Assembly: GCA_964453435.1 (NCBI GenBank)
Contig: CAYVQZ010000038.1
Location: forward strand, 1-54,425
Direction: 5' to 3'
DNA: 54,425 nucleotides
DNA from: CAYVQZ01 sp964453435
GTDB lineage: Bacteria > Abyssobacteria > SURF-5
A program made the position numbers and the translations under genes. Below are positions 23,837 to 33,042 of this stretch, one piece after another. The notes below the pieces were generated by a model. It saw only the letters and a list, made by a program, of their open reading frames with translations, searched no databases and was not told the origin of the DNA. Numbering within the stretch: position 1 is the first letter of the stretch; each line of letters starts with the position of its first letter.

Positions 23837-26800
23837 CTAAATTTTCTTGCGAGAAGCTTTCTTGTACACGGTTCCGAAGATGGGCTCTTTTTTGTACTCT
23901 TTCGATGTGCCGATCACTAACAGTATATCACGGCCGAAAATTTCCTGCACTATCGCGTTCAAGTAGCCTTTCGCGAACTCCGGCACTTTTGCAATTTCCG
24001 CGCAATCGTCAATCAACACGACCCTCGAACCGGTAAGCTTGTTGAGCAGGCCGCTCCAGTCCAGCGCCGGGGTAAGAGCAAGCATTTCGATGAGCTTCGA
24101 GAGCGAAAGCAAAGCCACCGCCCCGCCGAACGGTTTGTGCAGCCTGTTCGTGAGCGCATGAAAAAAGTGATTGCGCCGCTGTTGGTCGTTCTCGATAACC
24201 AGGAGAGGGAATTTGTTCCGCCATTTCTTGTTCGGATTCTTGAAAGCCTCCTCGAATTCCTGAAACACCTGGCTCCCCCTGAAATTGGACATCGTCAAAC
24301 TCGGGTCGGCAGAAAGGAACTCGTCGAGGAAATCCTTCTCTTTCTCGGCCGGGGCTTCCGCTACCGGCTCCGGCTTTTCCTCCGCCGGTCGCTCTTGCGG
24401 TTCCGGCTCGCGTTCCGCCGAAAGTAATCCGCTCGCCATGAGGCCAATCGCTTCCGCCGCCTCTTTCATTTCTTCCACAATGTCGGGATGTGCTTCGAGC
24501 TTAAGAAGCAAACCGCTTTCCAGGAACCGAAGCATATACTCCTGCAGGTACGTCATCTTGATGGGGGGTAGCTTGGCGCCGATGACGATTTGTGCGCTCT
24601 TCTCCGTCAGCGCCTGCATGAAATGGTACAACTGCAACTGGTCGTCGGCCGGCGTTTCGGAAACATCGAAATCGTCAATGATGAACAAGCGTATGCGTTC
24701 CAGCCACCTGTCAACGGTTTCAGGAGAAGATTTTATCGTCTCAAGCAGTGATGGCAACAAAGTGAGTTCACACCACAGGTTTTCCTCTTCCGACGTGGCC
24801 AGGTCGCCGATCGAGTGAAGGATGTGGGTCTTGCCGCTGTTCTCGGGACCATACACGCAAACCGGATTGTAGAGTTCCGAAAGGTTCCGCGCCACTTTCT
24901 CGGCCATATCCACGGAAAAAACATTCAGTTGGGACGCCTTGAACGTTTCGAACGAATGGCGCCACTCGATTTCCGGTGGCGGCTCCCCATGCTCATCCGG
25001 GGACTCTGCCGCATCGTCTTGGTCGGCAGACTCGGGCGTCTCAGGCGCAACGGCCGCCGTCATTTCATCATCTGCCGGCTCGACGGGCACAGGCTCCAGC
25101 GGTTCAGCCGGCTCTTTTCCTTGCCCGGCCTGCGCCTGGGCGAGAGCGAGCCGTAGCGAGTCGGCTTCCTCACGTTTCTGCCTCAATTGTTCTTCGAGAC
25201 CCTCGCGGACCCTTGCAAGCTCCCTCATGGCCTCCTTCACCTGCTCCGTAAGGGATTTGGCCTCCTTCTCATGCTCGGATTTCAACCGTGTCAACTCTTC
25301 TTCTTTCAAAGAGGTTGCATTCTCCAACGCCTCTTGCATTCGTGTCTCGGCGGAGGCAACCAAATTCTCCTTCTCCGTAAGGAGCCTTTCCAAATCGCCG
25401 ATTCGCGACTGGAGGTCGCTCTCTCTCTGTTTCCCTTCGCTCTCCAGTTCGGCCAGCCTGTCCCGGAATTCCTTCAGACGCTCCTTTTGTGACTTGGCCT
25501 CCTCTTCGACCTTCTGTTTTTCCGATTGAATCTTCTCTGCTTGGTTTTCCGCCTTTTCGGCTTCCTTCTTCGCTTTTTCATAGGCGGCCCGCAGTTCGGA
25601 ATAATCCTGGCGCACCGCAGCCAGCGATTTTTCTTTTGCCGAGACCTCCGCCTCCAGCGCCGTGAACCGATCCTTTCCGGCAGAGTCTTCGGCCTTTTTC
25701 AGAAAATCCCGCCTCATCGATTCCAGCGTCTTCTGGAGTTCGTTTATGCGGGCATCTCTCTCTTTGAGCAGATGCTCCGATTGTGTGCTTGCCTCGCTGG
25801 CGGCGCCGGAAAGCATCTCCTGTTCTTCCACTTCCCTGGCCAGTTCCTCGTTGCTGGCCCTCAGTCGCTCTCGTTCTTCGTTTATTGCTTGCAGTTCCGC
25901 TTCGAGAGCCGCTACGGCCCCTCGCAACTCCTCTTCCCGTTTTGCGGTCTCTGCCTGTGCTTTCTCTGTAAGCTCGGCGGAGGCGGTGCGCGAGTTCAAC
26001 TCTTGCTCGAGCGCCACGACTCTTTCCTTCAGCCGTTCTGCGCTCTCCTCGTTCGCCGTGAGGTCTTGCTGGCGTTGTTCGAGTTCCCTCGACAGTCTCT
26101 CGATGTCGCCGTCGCGGCGGCCGAGTTCTTCCTCCAGCCGTGAAACGGCCTCGGATTTTTCCCTCTCCAAAGCGGCAATGCTTTTATCGCTCTGTTTCAG
26201 GTGTTCCTCGATTTCCCCTATTTTGGCGTTCAGTTCCTCGGTGTGCGCCAAAGCCCTCCGAAGCTTGGCTTCAGTTGTCGTCTTGGCTTCAGCCAGTGCG
26301 CTCTCGCGTTCCCTCCAGTTGTTGCGTTCGTCTTCAAGCTGCTTGCTCGAGACCGTTTGCAACTCTTCCAATTCGGACGCAAGCGTCAAGGTCTTCTGTT
26401 CTGATTCCCCGAGCCTTGTCTGCAGTTCGGCAACCTGCCGCTCCGCCGCCGCCACCTTCGAGGAAGCCTCTTCGACGCTGCCCGACAAACTCTGCTCCGC
26501 AGATTCTTTTTCTTTCCTGAGCGATTCGAGCTCTTTGGACAATCGGGAGACCTCGGCGTTGAGCGCTCGTATTTCCTCCCGGCCCTTCTTGATCTCCGCC
26601 TCCCGACCACCCAGGTCGGCCTCCCGCTTCTTCAGTTCGGCATCCCGCCTCTTCAGTTCGTCTTTCAGCTTGCGTATGTGGGCGGACTCGTTTTTCTCCT
26701 TCGCAACAAGCAACTGGTCGCGTTCGCTCAATTTCTGTTGAAACTCCGAAACCGTGGCGGCAAGTTTCTCCAGTTCCGAACCCTTCTCCGACAGGATGGA

Positions 26801-28957
26801 ATCGCGCTCTTGTAATGTTTCGCTCAGTGAATCCACCCGCTGCCGGAATTCATCGCGTTCAGCGCCGAGTTTCTCGACCTCGGCCCGAGCGGAATCGCGT
26901 TCCGACTCGAGTGCGCCGACCCGCGAAACCATCTCTTGAATCCGGCTTTCGGCCGTCTCGTTTCGCGAACGCTCGGCATTCAACGATTCCTTCAGGCTGT
27001 TCATCTCATCTCGAAGCGCTGCTTCGAGCTCGGCGGCCGCTCGTATGGCGCCGTCTTTCTCTTCGATGACGCCCTGCAGTCGCGCCATATCGCCGTCTGA
27101 AGTCTTTTTGGAATCCTCCAGCGATGCAGAAAGCGTGACGACCTCCGTCTCGAGACCTTTCGTCCTTTTCTTCTCGGACTCGAGCTTGCCCGTTATATCC
27201 AGTGTTTCTTTCTCTCGCTGTCTCAATTGCTCGACGGTGGAGTCGACAGAAGCCTGCAACTGCGCAATCTTCTCCTCCGCTTCGGCGCTTGCATTGCGGA
27301 ACTCTTCTTCTTTCGTTTTCAGTAAGGCAAGTAATTCGTTCTGTTTTTCCGCTTGTTCTTCGAGCCTCGAGGAATGTTCTTCGCCTGCAGCCTGCAGCCT
27401 GGATTCCAACTCGGCGACCTCTTTGGAAAGCGCTTCCCAGCGCCGTGTCGCCTCTTCCTTCTGAGCGGTCAGATTCGTCGCCTCTTCAACACGCTCTTCG
27501 AGTTGCTCCTGGAGCTCGCCGATTCGGCCATTGAGGTCTTCGATGACTTTCTCGAGGAGCAGGTTCTCGCTCCGCAGCTCGGCCAGTTTCTCATCGAGTT
27601 CCGCTCTTGCCTCATCCTGTTGAGCAATGCGCATTTCCCGCTCTTCGGAGAGGAGCTTCAGGTTTTCCTCCTTGGCTTCGAGCTGAATCCTCAGGGCATG
27701 CAGCTCGTCTTCCTTTTCTTTTGTCACTTTTTGGAGCTCTGCCTGGAGCTCGCCAAGCGTTGCCTGCGCCTTTTTCTGTCCATCGGCCTCCGCAGCCAAG
27801 TTGTCGCCTGCCTGCGAAAGCATTTTTTCGAGGTCCCAGATTTTCGAATCTTTCTCTGAGAGGGCTTTCTCGTAGTCTGCCCGGAGGTTTTCGAGCGCCC
27901 TTTGCCGCTCTTCGACCTCCTGGGTCAGGCTCGCGATTTCGCCCGAAACGACTTCTTCCTGCGAGCGCAGTTTGCTGGCCTTGCCTTCGAGTTCCTGCTT
28001 GAGCTTCTTTATCTGGGCGGAGAGCACGGAGTTCTTTTCGGCGGCTTCCTTCTCCCGCAATAGCGACTCGTCTCGCTCGCTTATCAGCTCCTTCGTTTGC
28101 TTCTTCTGGTCGGCCAGTTGCTTTTGGAGTTCCTTGATCCGTGAAGTGAAATCGCCTTCGCGTTTCCTGGCTTGCGATTCAATCCAGGCGCTGTATATTT
28201 CCTCCGTCGTCAGTACGGCCTTGTTCCCCGCGGCTATCGAGCTTACGACAGAGAGGAACTGCTCTATCTTTTCCTCCGTAAGCGGCTCGCGTGTGAGGGT
28301 GGCAAACGTTTTGAGATGAGCGGGAAGTTTCTTGAGGTATCGCATATCTTTGCCGGCCTCGCTCATCAGCATCTGCAGCATCGCGACGTCGAGCTTCAGG
28401 CCGAGCCGCTCGCACTCGCGCTTCAGTATTTTCAAGCGGGTCTCGGGCAATGGGGCCGACAGGGGAGCGTCGATTCCTCCGCGCAACCGGCTGAGGAACC
28501 GCTTGTCGAAGCTCCCGAGCTTTTCGATTGGCACGGACGAGGCCAGAAGCACCTGTTTTTCATGATCCACAAAACTGTTGAAAAGGGCGGAGAATCGTTC
28601 TCGGACCTTCGAATCGGAACTGAAGCGTTCGACGTCATCGACTATCAAAAAGTCTTTCCGACTGTATGCCTTGTAAATGAACTCGTCGGAGCCGCCGTTC
28701 GAGCCTTCGGCCTGCTCGCCGAACAGCAACTTCTCAATGGGAAGTTGCTCGGAGATATACAACAGAGAAATTTCGGGATGGGCAATTGTCAATTCGTTAC
28801 TCACTGCGGACAGCAGATGCGTCTTGCCGGAACCTCGCTCGCCATGAATGAGCAGCGGGGAATACCCCTTTTCGAGATTCACGACCGCTTTGCAAAGGGC
28901 AATCGCAAACTTGCTGGCTTCGTCCACTTCGAATGAATCAAGCCTTTGGTCAGGCAT
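23837..28957 (-). CDS. Giant coiled-coil protein with DnaA-like AAA+ domains at both ends
   Basis: About 1706 residues. Residues 1-230: DnaA/Hda-like AAA+ domain with Walker A GERGSGKT (39-46), Walker B FLIVDD (103-108) and arginine finger Arg157 in RFLSRLRGG followed by PLPETRLKILKRECERLG, the DnaA pattern. Residues about 270-1275: nearly uninterrupted, proline-poor, Glu/Lys/Leu-rich heptads, i.e. a very long coiled coil. Then a Pro/Glu/Asp linker. Residues about 1335-1500: second DnaA-like domain with GPENSGKT (1370-1377), LFIIDD (to 1429) and LRFLESGLLLKLEAHPD. After another Pro/Glu linker, residues about 1550-1706 are a third copy with FPLLVIENDQQRRNHFFHAL in place of Walker A but VVLIDD retained. 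No DnaA DNA-binding domain IV and no membrane segment. ATG at 28957 has GGGGGA upstream and overlaps the tldD end. The plan recalls SMC proteins. Function unknown. Confidence 0.85.
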   Translation of the reverse strand: MPDQRLDSFEVDEASKFAIALCKAVVNLEKGYSPLLIHGERGSGKTHLLSAVSNELTIAHPEISLLYISEQLPIEKLLFGEQAEGSNGGSDEFIYKAYSRKDFLIVDDVERFSSDSKVRERFSALFNSFVDHEKQVLLASSVPIEKLGSFDKRFLSRLRGGIDAPLSAPLPETRLKILKRECERLGLKLDVAMLQMLMSEAGKDMRYLKKLPAHLKTFATLTREPLTEEKIEQFLSVVSSIAAGNKAVLTTEEIYSAWIESQARKREGDFTSRIKELQKQLADQKKQTKELISERDESLLREKEAAEKNSVLSAQIKKLKQELEGKASKLRSQEEVVSGEIASLTQEVEERQRALENLRADYEKALSEKDSKIWDLEKMLSQAGDNLAAEADGQKKAQATLGELQAELQKVTKEKEDELHALRIQLEAKEENLKLLSEEREMRIAQQDEARAELDEKLAELRSENLLLEKVIEDLNGRIGELQEQLEERVEEATNLTAQKEEATRRWEALSKEVAELESRLQAAGEEHSSRLEEQAEKQNELLALLKTKEEEFRNASAEAEEKIAQLQASVDSTVEQLRQREKETLDITGKLESEKKRTKGLETEVVTLSASLEDSKKTSDGDMARLQGVIEEKDGAIRAAAELEAALRDEMNSLKESLNAERSRNETAESRIQEMVSRVGALESERDSARAEVEKLGAERDEFRQRVDSLSETLQERDSILSEKGSELEKLAATVSEFQQKLSERDQLLVAKEKNESAHIRKLKDELKRRDAELKKREADLGGREAEIKKGREEIRALNAEVSRLSKELESLRKEKESAEQSLSGSVEEASSKVAAAERQVAELQTRLGESEQKTLTLASELEELQTVSSKQLEDERNNWRERESALAEAKTTTEAKLRRALAHTEELNAKIGEIEEHLKQSDKSIAALEREKSEAVSRLEEELGRRDGDIERLSRELEQRQQDLTANEESAERLKERVVALEQELNSRTASAELTEKAQAETAKREEELRGAVAALEAELQAINEERERLRASNEELAREVEEQEMLSGAASEASTQSEHLLKERDARINELQKTLESMRRDFLKKAEDSAGKDRFTALEAEVSAKEKSLAAVRQDYSELRAAYEKAKKEAEKAENQAEKIQSEKQKVEEEAKSQKERLKEFRDRLAELESEGKQRESDLQSRIGDLERLLTEKENLVASAETRMQEALENATSLKEEELTRLKSEHEKEAKSLTEQVKEAMRELARVREGLEEQLRQKREEADSLRLALAQAQAGQGKEPAEPLEPVPVEPADDEMTAAVAPETPESADQDDAAESPDEHGEPPPEIEWRHSFETFKASQLNVFSVDMAEKVARNLSELYNPVCVYGPENSGKTHILHSIGDLATSEEENLWCELTLLPSLLETIKSSPETVDRWLERIRLFIIDDFDVSETPADDQLQLYHFMQALTEKSAQIVIGAKLPPIKMTYLQEYMLRFLESGLLLKLEAHPDIVEEMKEAAEAIGLMASGLLSAEREPEPQERPAEEKPEPVAEAPAEKEKDFLDEFLSADPSLTMSNFRGSQVFQEFEEAFKNPNKKWRNKFPLLVIENDQQRRNHFFHALTNRLHKPFGGAVALLSLSKLIEMLALTPALDWSGLLNKLTGSRVVLIDDCAEIAKVPEFAKGYLNAIVQEIFGRDILLVIGTSKEYKKEPIFGTVYKKASRKKI

Positions 28958-30341
28958 TCGTTCCCCCGACGGTGATGCCCGCGATCCTGAGCGTCGGTTG
29001 CGCATCGGATACAGGCACACCCTGGCCGTCTTTGCCGCAGGTGCCGACCGCGAAACCGAAGTCGGCGCCGACCATGTCGATACCCTGCAGAATTTTCGTT
29101 GAATTGCCGATGAGCGAAGCGCCGCGAACGGGCTCCTTGACCTCGCCGCCGCGTATCATGTACGCCTCGTTCACCTCAAACATGAAATCGCCATTTATGG
29201 TGTTCACCTGCCCGCCGCCCATCTTCCGGACAAACAACCCCTTTTCCGTGTTGGCGACTATGTCCCCTGGCTTCGAGGCGCCGGGCACGATGACCGTGTT
29301 CGTCATGCGCGGAATCGGCTTGTGCCGATACGACTCGCGCCTGCCGTTGCCGGTTGACTTGGCGGCCGCCTTCTTCGCCGTACATATGTCGTACATGTAT
29401 GTCTTGAGCATCCCGTTCTCGATCAAGACGGTACACTCCGAAGGGACCCCCTCGTCATCATACGCAAACGACCCCCTCTTGCCCGGCAGCGTGGCGTCAT
29501 CCCGAACGGATACGACCTCCGCAGCAACCTTCTCCCCCAGTTTTCCGGCGAAAACCGATAACCCCTTCTGCACAAGGTCCGCCTCGAGGCCGTGGCCGAC
29601 CGCCTCGTGTATCATCGTGCCGCCCGCTTCACTGCTTATGACCACCGGCATGATGCCCGCAGGCGCGGGGTCGGCATCGAGCATCCTCAGAGCCTGTTCG
29701 GCTGCATGACGGGCGACATCCGGCGCGTTCGATTCGTCAAAAATCTCAAAACCGACGCTTCCCCCAATCGGTTCGTAGCCGGTTTGTATGATTCCGTGCC
29801 GTTCCGCCACCGCCTGCACAAGAAAAATGACGTGAACGCGCTCATCGGAAACAAAAAGCCCCTCGGAATTGGCAATGACCACCCGCTGCTGCGAATCTCC
29901 GTAACGAACCAGCACCTGCGCCAGCTCATTCCCGCAAGACCATGCAACTTCATTGCCTTCAAGCACTTTTGCAACTTTCTCGCCTGGCGGAACAGTAGAG
30001 GGATATCTGATCGGACGCGTTCCGAAGGCAATATCGTAAACCTCTGGAAATACATAACTTGAGGTGGCGGCATTGATGCTCCCGCTCACCCTTTCCGCCA
30101 GCTCGCGCAGACCGCCGGGTGTCAGGTCGTTCGTGGACGCGTAAGCGGTCATGTCGCCCACGATTACCCTGAGACCGGCGCCCCTCGAGACGCCGCTGAT
30201 AACGCGCTCCACCTTCTTGTCTTCACACGCCACAGAAACGGTGAGCCGCTCCTCGAGGAAGATTTCTGCAAAATCCCCGCCATTTCTTAACGACGTCTGC
30301 AAGATTTTCGGAATTTCTTTTATCGGTTCGATGATAATCAC
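28950..30341 (-). CDS. tldD: TldD-type metalloprotease
   Basis: About 463 residues. Zinc site HEAVGH in AGGTMIHEAVGHGLEAD, plus ERVISGVSRGAGLRV, GEKVAAEVVSVRDDATLPG, FAYDDEGVPSECTVLIENGMLKTYM and VREPVRG-like EPVRGASLIGN motifs typical of TldD. TldD normally works with TldE to cleave peptides such as microcin B17 and CcdA; TldE is not in view. Start is unusual: the AAAGGAG site at 30347-30341 overlaps the in-frame GTG at 30341, and only ATT/ATC codons (30338, 30335, 30332) have normal spacing. The TTG at 30368 lies on the -10 box and is excluded. First gene of the operon leading to the permease. Confidence 0.9.
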   Translation of the reverse strand: MIIIEPIKEIPKILQTSLRNGGDFAEIFLEERLTVSVACEDKKVERVISGVSRGAGLRVIVGDMTAYASTNDLTPGGLRELAERVSGSINAATSSYVFPEVYDIAFGTRPIRYPSTVPPGEKVAKVLEGNEVAWSCGNELAQVLVRYGDSQQRVVIANSEGLFVSDERVHVIFLVQAVAERHGIIQTGYEPIGGSVGFEIFDESNAPDVARHAAEQALRMLDADPAPAGIMPVVISSEAGGTMIHEAVGHGLEADLVQKGLSVFAGKLGEKVAAEVVSVRDDATLPGKRGSFAYDDEGVPSECTVLIENGMLKTYMYDICTAKKAAAKSTGNGRRESYRHKPIPRMTNTVIVPGASKPGDIVANTEKGLFVRKMGGGQVNTINGDFMFEVNEAYMIRGGEVKEPVRGASLIGNSTKILQGIDMVGADFGFAVGTCGKDGQGVPVSDAQPTLRIAGITVGGTNA

Positions 30342-30367
30342 TCCTTTCCGTGCCGGATGTCCGAGCA

Positions 30368-30396
30368 ATTATAATTACGGCCTCGCAGAAAGTCAA
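30368..30396 (-). promoter_or_regulatory. Strong sigma-70 promoter of the tldD operon
   Basis: On the minus strand: TTGACT (30396-30391), 17-bp spacer, TATAAT (30373-30368). Transcription should start near 30361. It probably drives all six genes down to 20006, as their spacing never exceeds about 45 bp. Confidence 0.7.
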
Positions 30397-30426
30397 GCAG
30401 GCCCGGATTGGGCGCTGAAAACATAA

Positions 30427-31197
30427 GATATTGTAAACAAAGGGGTTAACTTATGCTCAGAAAGGCCGTTTCGGCGGACGTGGCGCTGTTCGGGAACGTA
30501 GACGAGAGCGATTGCTTTGTTACTCGAAAAATGAGATGTTGTATCTAAATATAATCAGGGCTTGCTCCGAAGGCCTCCAAGAGACCAGTTTGGAGCCGAC
30601 AAGCAAGCTAACAGCGGCGGCAAAAATTGTACAACACCACTTTCGAAAGTGTATGCAGAACGGGGAATGAAAACTCCAAGAAACAAATCTTGACCACGAA
30701 TTACACGAACTTCAACGAAGAAGCCAATTGGCCCCGAACGCTTGCGAACACTTACATGCGGGTTTTTTGTTAATCTTGAAAAATGCGTTTTTCTCGTTGC
30801 CGGAAGGCTGCGCGGACGTAATCCCTTCGTTCGGTTCTTTCCCGACGTAAGCAATCTTCTTTCAACCGCAAAGAGAGCAAGGCGAACCCGGGAACCGCGG
30901 ATGGACGCAGCGCGGCGCAGCAGCACCAAAAAAACCAAAGAAACGACTGGAACACGAATGACACGAATCGGGCGAATGTCACGAATGAACAGATAAAAAA
31001 CTTTCTTGGAACCGCAGATAGCCGCCGATGAACACTGATTATTTGCTCTGGGTTCTTGGAGTCTTCCCGGTCGAGGTAGTAGTTCCGGCGTTTGCGCGCA
31101 TTGGCGTGCCTTTGAAGGTGATGGGCTGCGCAACGGAATTTCGGGAGACATTTGTTTTCATAATCAACATGGAAGAATGACTCTCAGGCGCGCGGCC
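30427..31197. other. Intergenic region with decayed simple-motif repeats, no gene supported
   Basis: About 770 bp. It holds degenerate tracts of the type ACGAATTACACGAA (30694-30712 and 30950-30988) and CCGCAGATA...GATGAACACTGATT (31013-31040), plus a GAACCGCGGATGGACGCAG tract near 30893-30911. I know such motifs as non-coding repeat debris in diverse bacterial genomes. A 31-codon frame at 30453-30548 and a 41-codon frame on the minus strand at 31039-31161 lack support. Confidence 0.5.
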
Positions 31198-31226
31198 TTG
31201 ACTGTCAAGAATGCGTGCGGTAGAAT
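31198..31226 (+). promoter_or_regulatory. Sigma-70-type promoter of gspA-gspB
   Basis: TTGACT (31198-31203), 17-bp spacer, TAGAAT (31221-31226). Transcription would start near 31233, 34 bases before the ATG at 31267. Confidence 0.6.
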
Positions 31227-31266
31227 TGTAGCTAAACAGGGAACGGGAGAATACCGGGGCAGCCAG

Positions 31267-33042
31267 ATGTACGAGTCCTTTTTTGGATTCAGAGAAAAAC
31301 CTTTCAACATTACCCCCGATCCGAAATACCTCTACCTCAGCGAGCAACATCAGGAAGCGGTCGCTCATCTTTTGTACGGCATCCAGGAGAGAGGCGGCTT
31401 CGTTGTTATCACGGGAGAGATCGGGACGGGCAAGACCACGCTTTGCAGGTATCTGCTCAACCAGATGGATGAGCGGACCGAGGGCGCCATCGTCTTCAAT
31501 CCCAATCTTTCCGAGATGGAACTTCTGAAATCCATCAACGAAGATTTCGGGATCATTTCGACCGGTCAGACGAAGAAAGAGCTGATCGACGAGTTGAATC
31601 AGTTTCTGCTGGAGGAGCGGCTCCGGGGAAAGAATATGGTTCTGATAATAGACGAGGCGCAGAACCTTCAGCCCGCCGTTCTCGAGCAGGTTCGCATGCT
31701 GTCCAACCTGGAGACGGAAAAGGAAAAACTCATCCAGATAATTCTTATCGGACAGCCACAGTTGAAAAAGCTGCTCGCGCGCGCCGAACTGCGGCAACTC
31801 GACCAGCGGGTCACCGCGCGGTATCATCTGAATCCTTTGAACCGAAAAGAAGTTTACCGATACATCCAGCACAGGCTTGATGTCGCATCCAACGGCGCCA
31901 ACATCGCGTTCGAGCCGGCGGCCATGCGACTTATTTACAAGTTTTCCGGCGGAATCCCCCGGCTTATCAATGTTGTCTGCGACCGCGCGCTTCTCGGGGC
32001 GTTCGCAGCCGGCCAAGGGAGCCCGATTCCGAGCAAAATGGTCAAACAGGCCATTCGCGAGGTGACCGGCCCGAGTTCTTCCCGGACACTCAGAGAGAAA
32101 CTCTCTCTGAACAAGACCTCGGCCAAGGTGTTCGTGTACTCATTCGCTGTCACCTTGGCCCTCATACTCGGATGGTATGCCTTCACAACGTTCGACAAAC
32201 TCGGTGAGCTTCCGAAAACGGAAATCGGGAGAGAATGGATTCCGGATTTTCCGGTTGGAAACCGTTCGTCGCCGGCTGCGCTGGCACAGCTTGGGGAGGC
32301 CGAGGCGACCCCCGCCGTTGCGACAAATCCAGCCTCATCTCCACCTGTTGCTGTTTCGGCTTCGGATACACCCACCCCGGCAATCCCTTACTCGCACGAG
32401 CAGAAAGCGGCGCTGATAGACTCGCTTCTTTCGCAAAGCTATGCGCAATCCCGCCTGAGCGCTGTCCAAAACCTCCTTTCCCTGTGGGGCAGCTATCCCC
32501 CGTTGAGAGTGGAAGACGTGGCGAGCCTCTACGGACTTGCCGTATCGCAGAATATGCGCTGCACGGAATTATGGACGAATTTCGAAGGGTTGCGATGTTT
32601 TAATTCGGCATGCATTCTGGAGATGTTCGTGCCGCATGAGTCCAGGTCGCGATATGTAGTGCTGACAGGCCTCGAGGGGAAAACGGCAAAAATTTTGTAT
32701 GGAGACGCGCAGAAACTCGATGCGCCCGTGGACCTCTTGGATGAGTTCTGGTTGAGGCGGGCGTTTGTGTTCTGGAAAGATTTCGAGCGAGTGGGAGAAG
32801 TAATCAAACCGGGCGACCGTGGCGCTCAGGTTGTGTGGCTGCAGGCGAGCCTGCAAAAACTCGGTCTGTACAACGGCGAGCTGGCCGGCGTATACGACGC
32901 GGCAACCGAAGAGGCGGTGCGAGAATTCCAAGAGAAAAATAAGTTGTTGCTGGATGGAGTCGTAGGTCCGCAAACGAAGCTGGCCCTGTTCGCGAACCTC
33001 GACGAGTACCCCATGCCCCGGCTGAGTGGCGCGAGCATATGA
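31267..33042 (+). CDS. gspA: ExeA/GspA-like AAA+ ATPase with peptidoglycan-binding domain
   Basis: 591 residues. Start MYESFFGFREKPFNITPDPKYLY is typical of ExeA/GspA. AAA+ domain: Walker A GEIGTGKT (50-57), Walker B VLIIDEAQNL, and a sensor region with ILIGQPQLKKLL. One membrane segment (VFVYSFAVTLALILGWYAF, near 280) is followed by a periplasmic part that ends in a peptidoglycan-binding type 1 domain (GDRGAQVVWLQASLQKLGL...DGVVGPQTKLAL). In Aeromonas, ExeA with ExeB binds peptidoglycan and helps assemble the type II secretion secretin. The next gene, overlapping by 4 bp, encodes the GspB-like partner, which supports the assignment. No other secretion genes are in the window. Confidence 0.85.
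   Translation: MYESFFGFREKPFNITPDPKYLYLSEQHQEAVAHLLYGIQERGGFVVITGEIGTGKTTLCRYLLNQMDERTEGAIVFNPNLSEMELLKSINEDFGIISTGQTKKELIDELNQFLLEERLRGKNMVLIIDEAQNLQPAVLEQVRMLSNLETEKEKLIQIILIGQPQLKKLLARAELRQLDQRVTARYHLNPLNRKEVYRYIQHRLDVASNGANIAFEPAAMRLIYKFSGGIPRLINVVCDRALLGAFAAGQGSPIPSKMVKQAIREVTGPSSSRTLREKLSLNKTSAKVFVYSFAVTLALILGWYAFTTFDKLGELPKTEIGREWIPDFPVGNRSSPAALAQLGEAEATPAVATNPASSPPVAVSASDTPTPAIPYSHEQKAALIDSLLSQSYAQSRLSAVQNLLSLWGSYPPLRVEDVASLYGLAVSQNMRCTELWTNFEGLRCFNSACILEMFVPHESRSRYVVLTGLEGKTAKILYGDAQKLDAPVDLLDEFWLRRAFVFWKDFERVGEVIKPGDRGAQVVWLQASLQKLGLYNGELAGVYDAATEEAVREFQEKNKLLLDGVVGPQTKLALFANLDEYPMPRLSGASI

Noticed and set aside
24285..27859. Long open frames antisense to the coiled-coil gene
   Set aside because: They mirror the Glu/Lys/Leu codon bias of the real gene (giving Ser/Phe/Leu-rich translations) and have no independent support.
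30453..30548. 31-codon frame starting MLRKAVSADVAL
   Set aside because: Slight resemblance to an acetyltransferase start, but far too short and without further homology downstream.
31039..31161. 41-codon frame on the minus strand (MKTNVSRNSVAQ...)
   Set aside because: Reads cleanly but has no ribosome binding site and lies in repeat debris; I cannot tell it from chance.
31039..32016. 325-codon frame antisense to gspA
   Set aside because: Shadow of the well-supported ATPase frame; no domain in the antisense translation.
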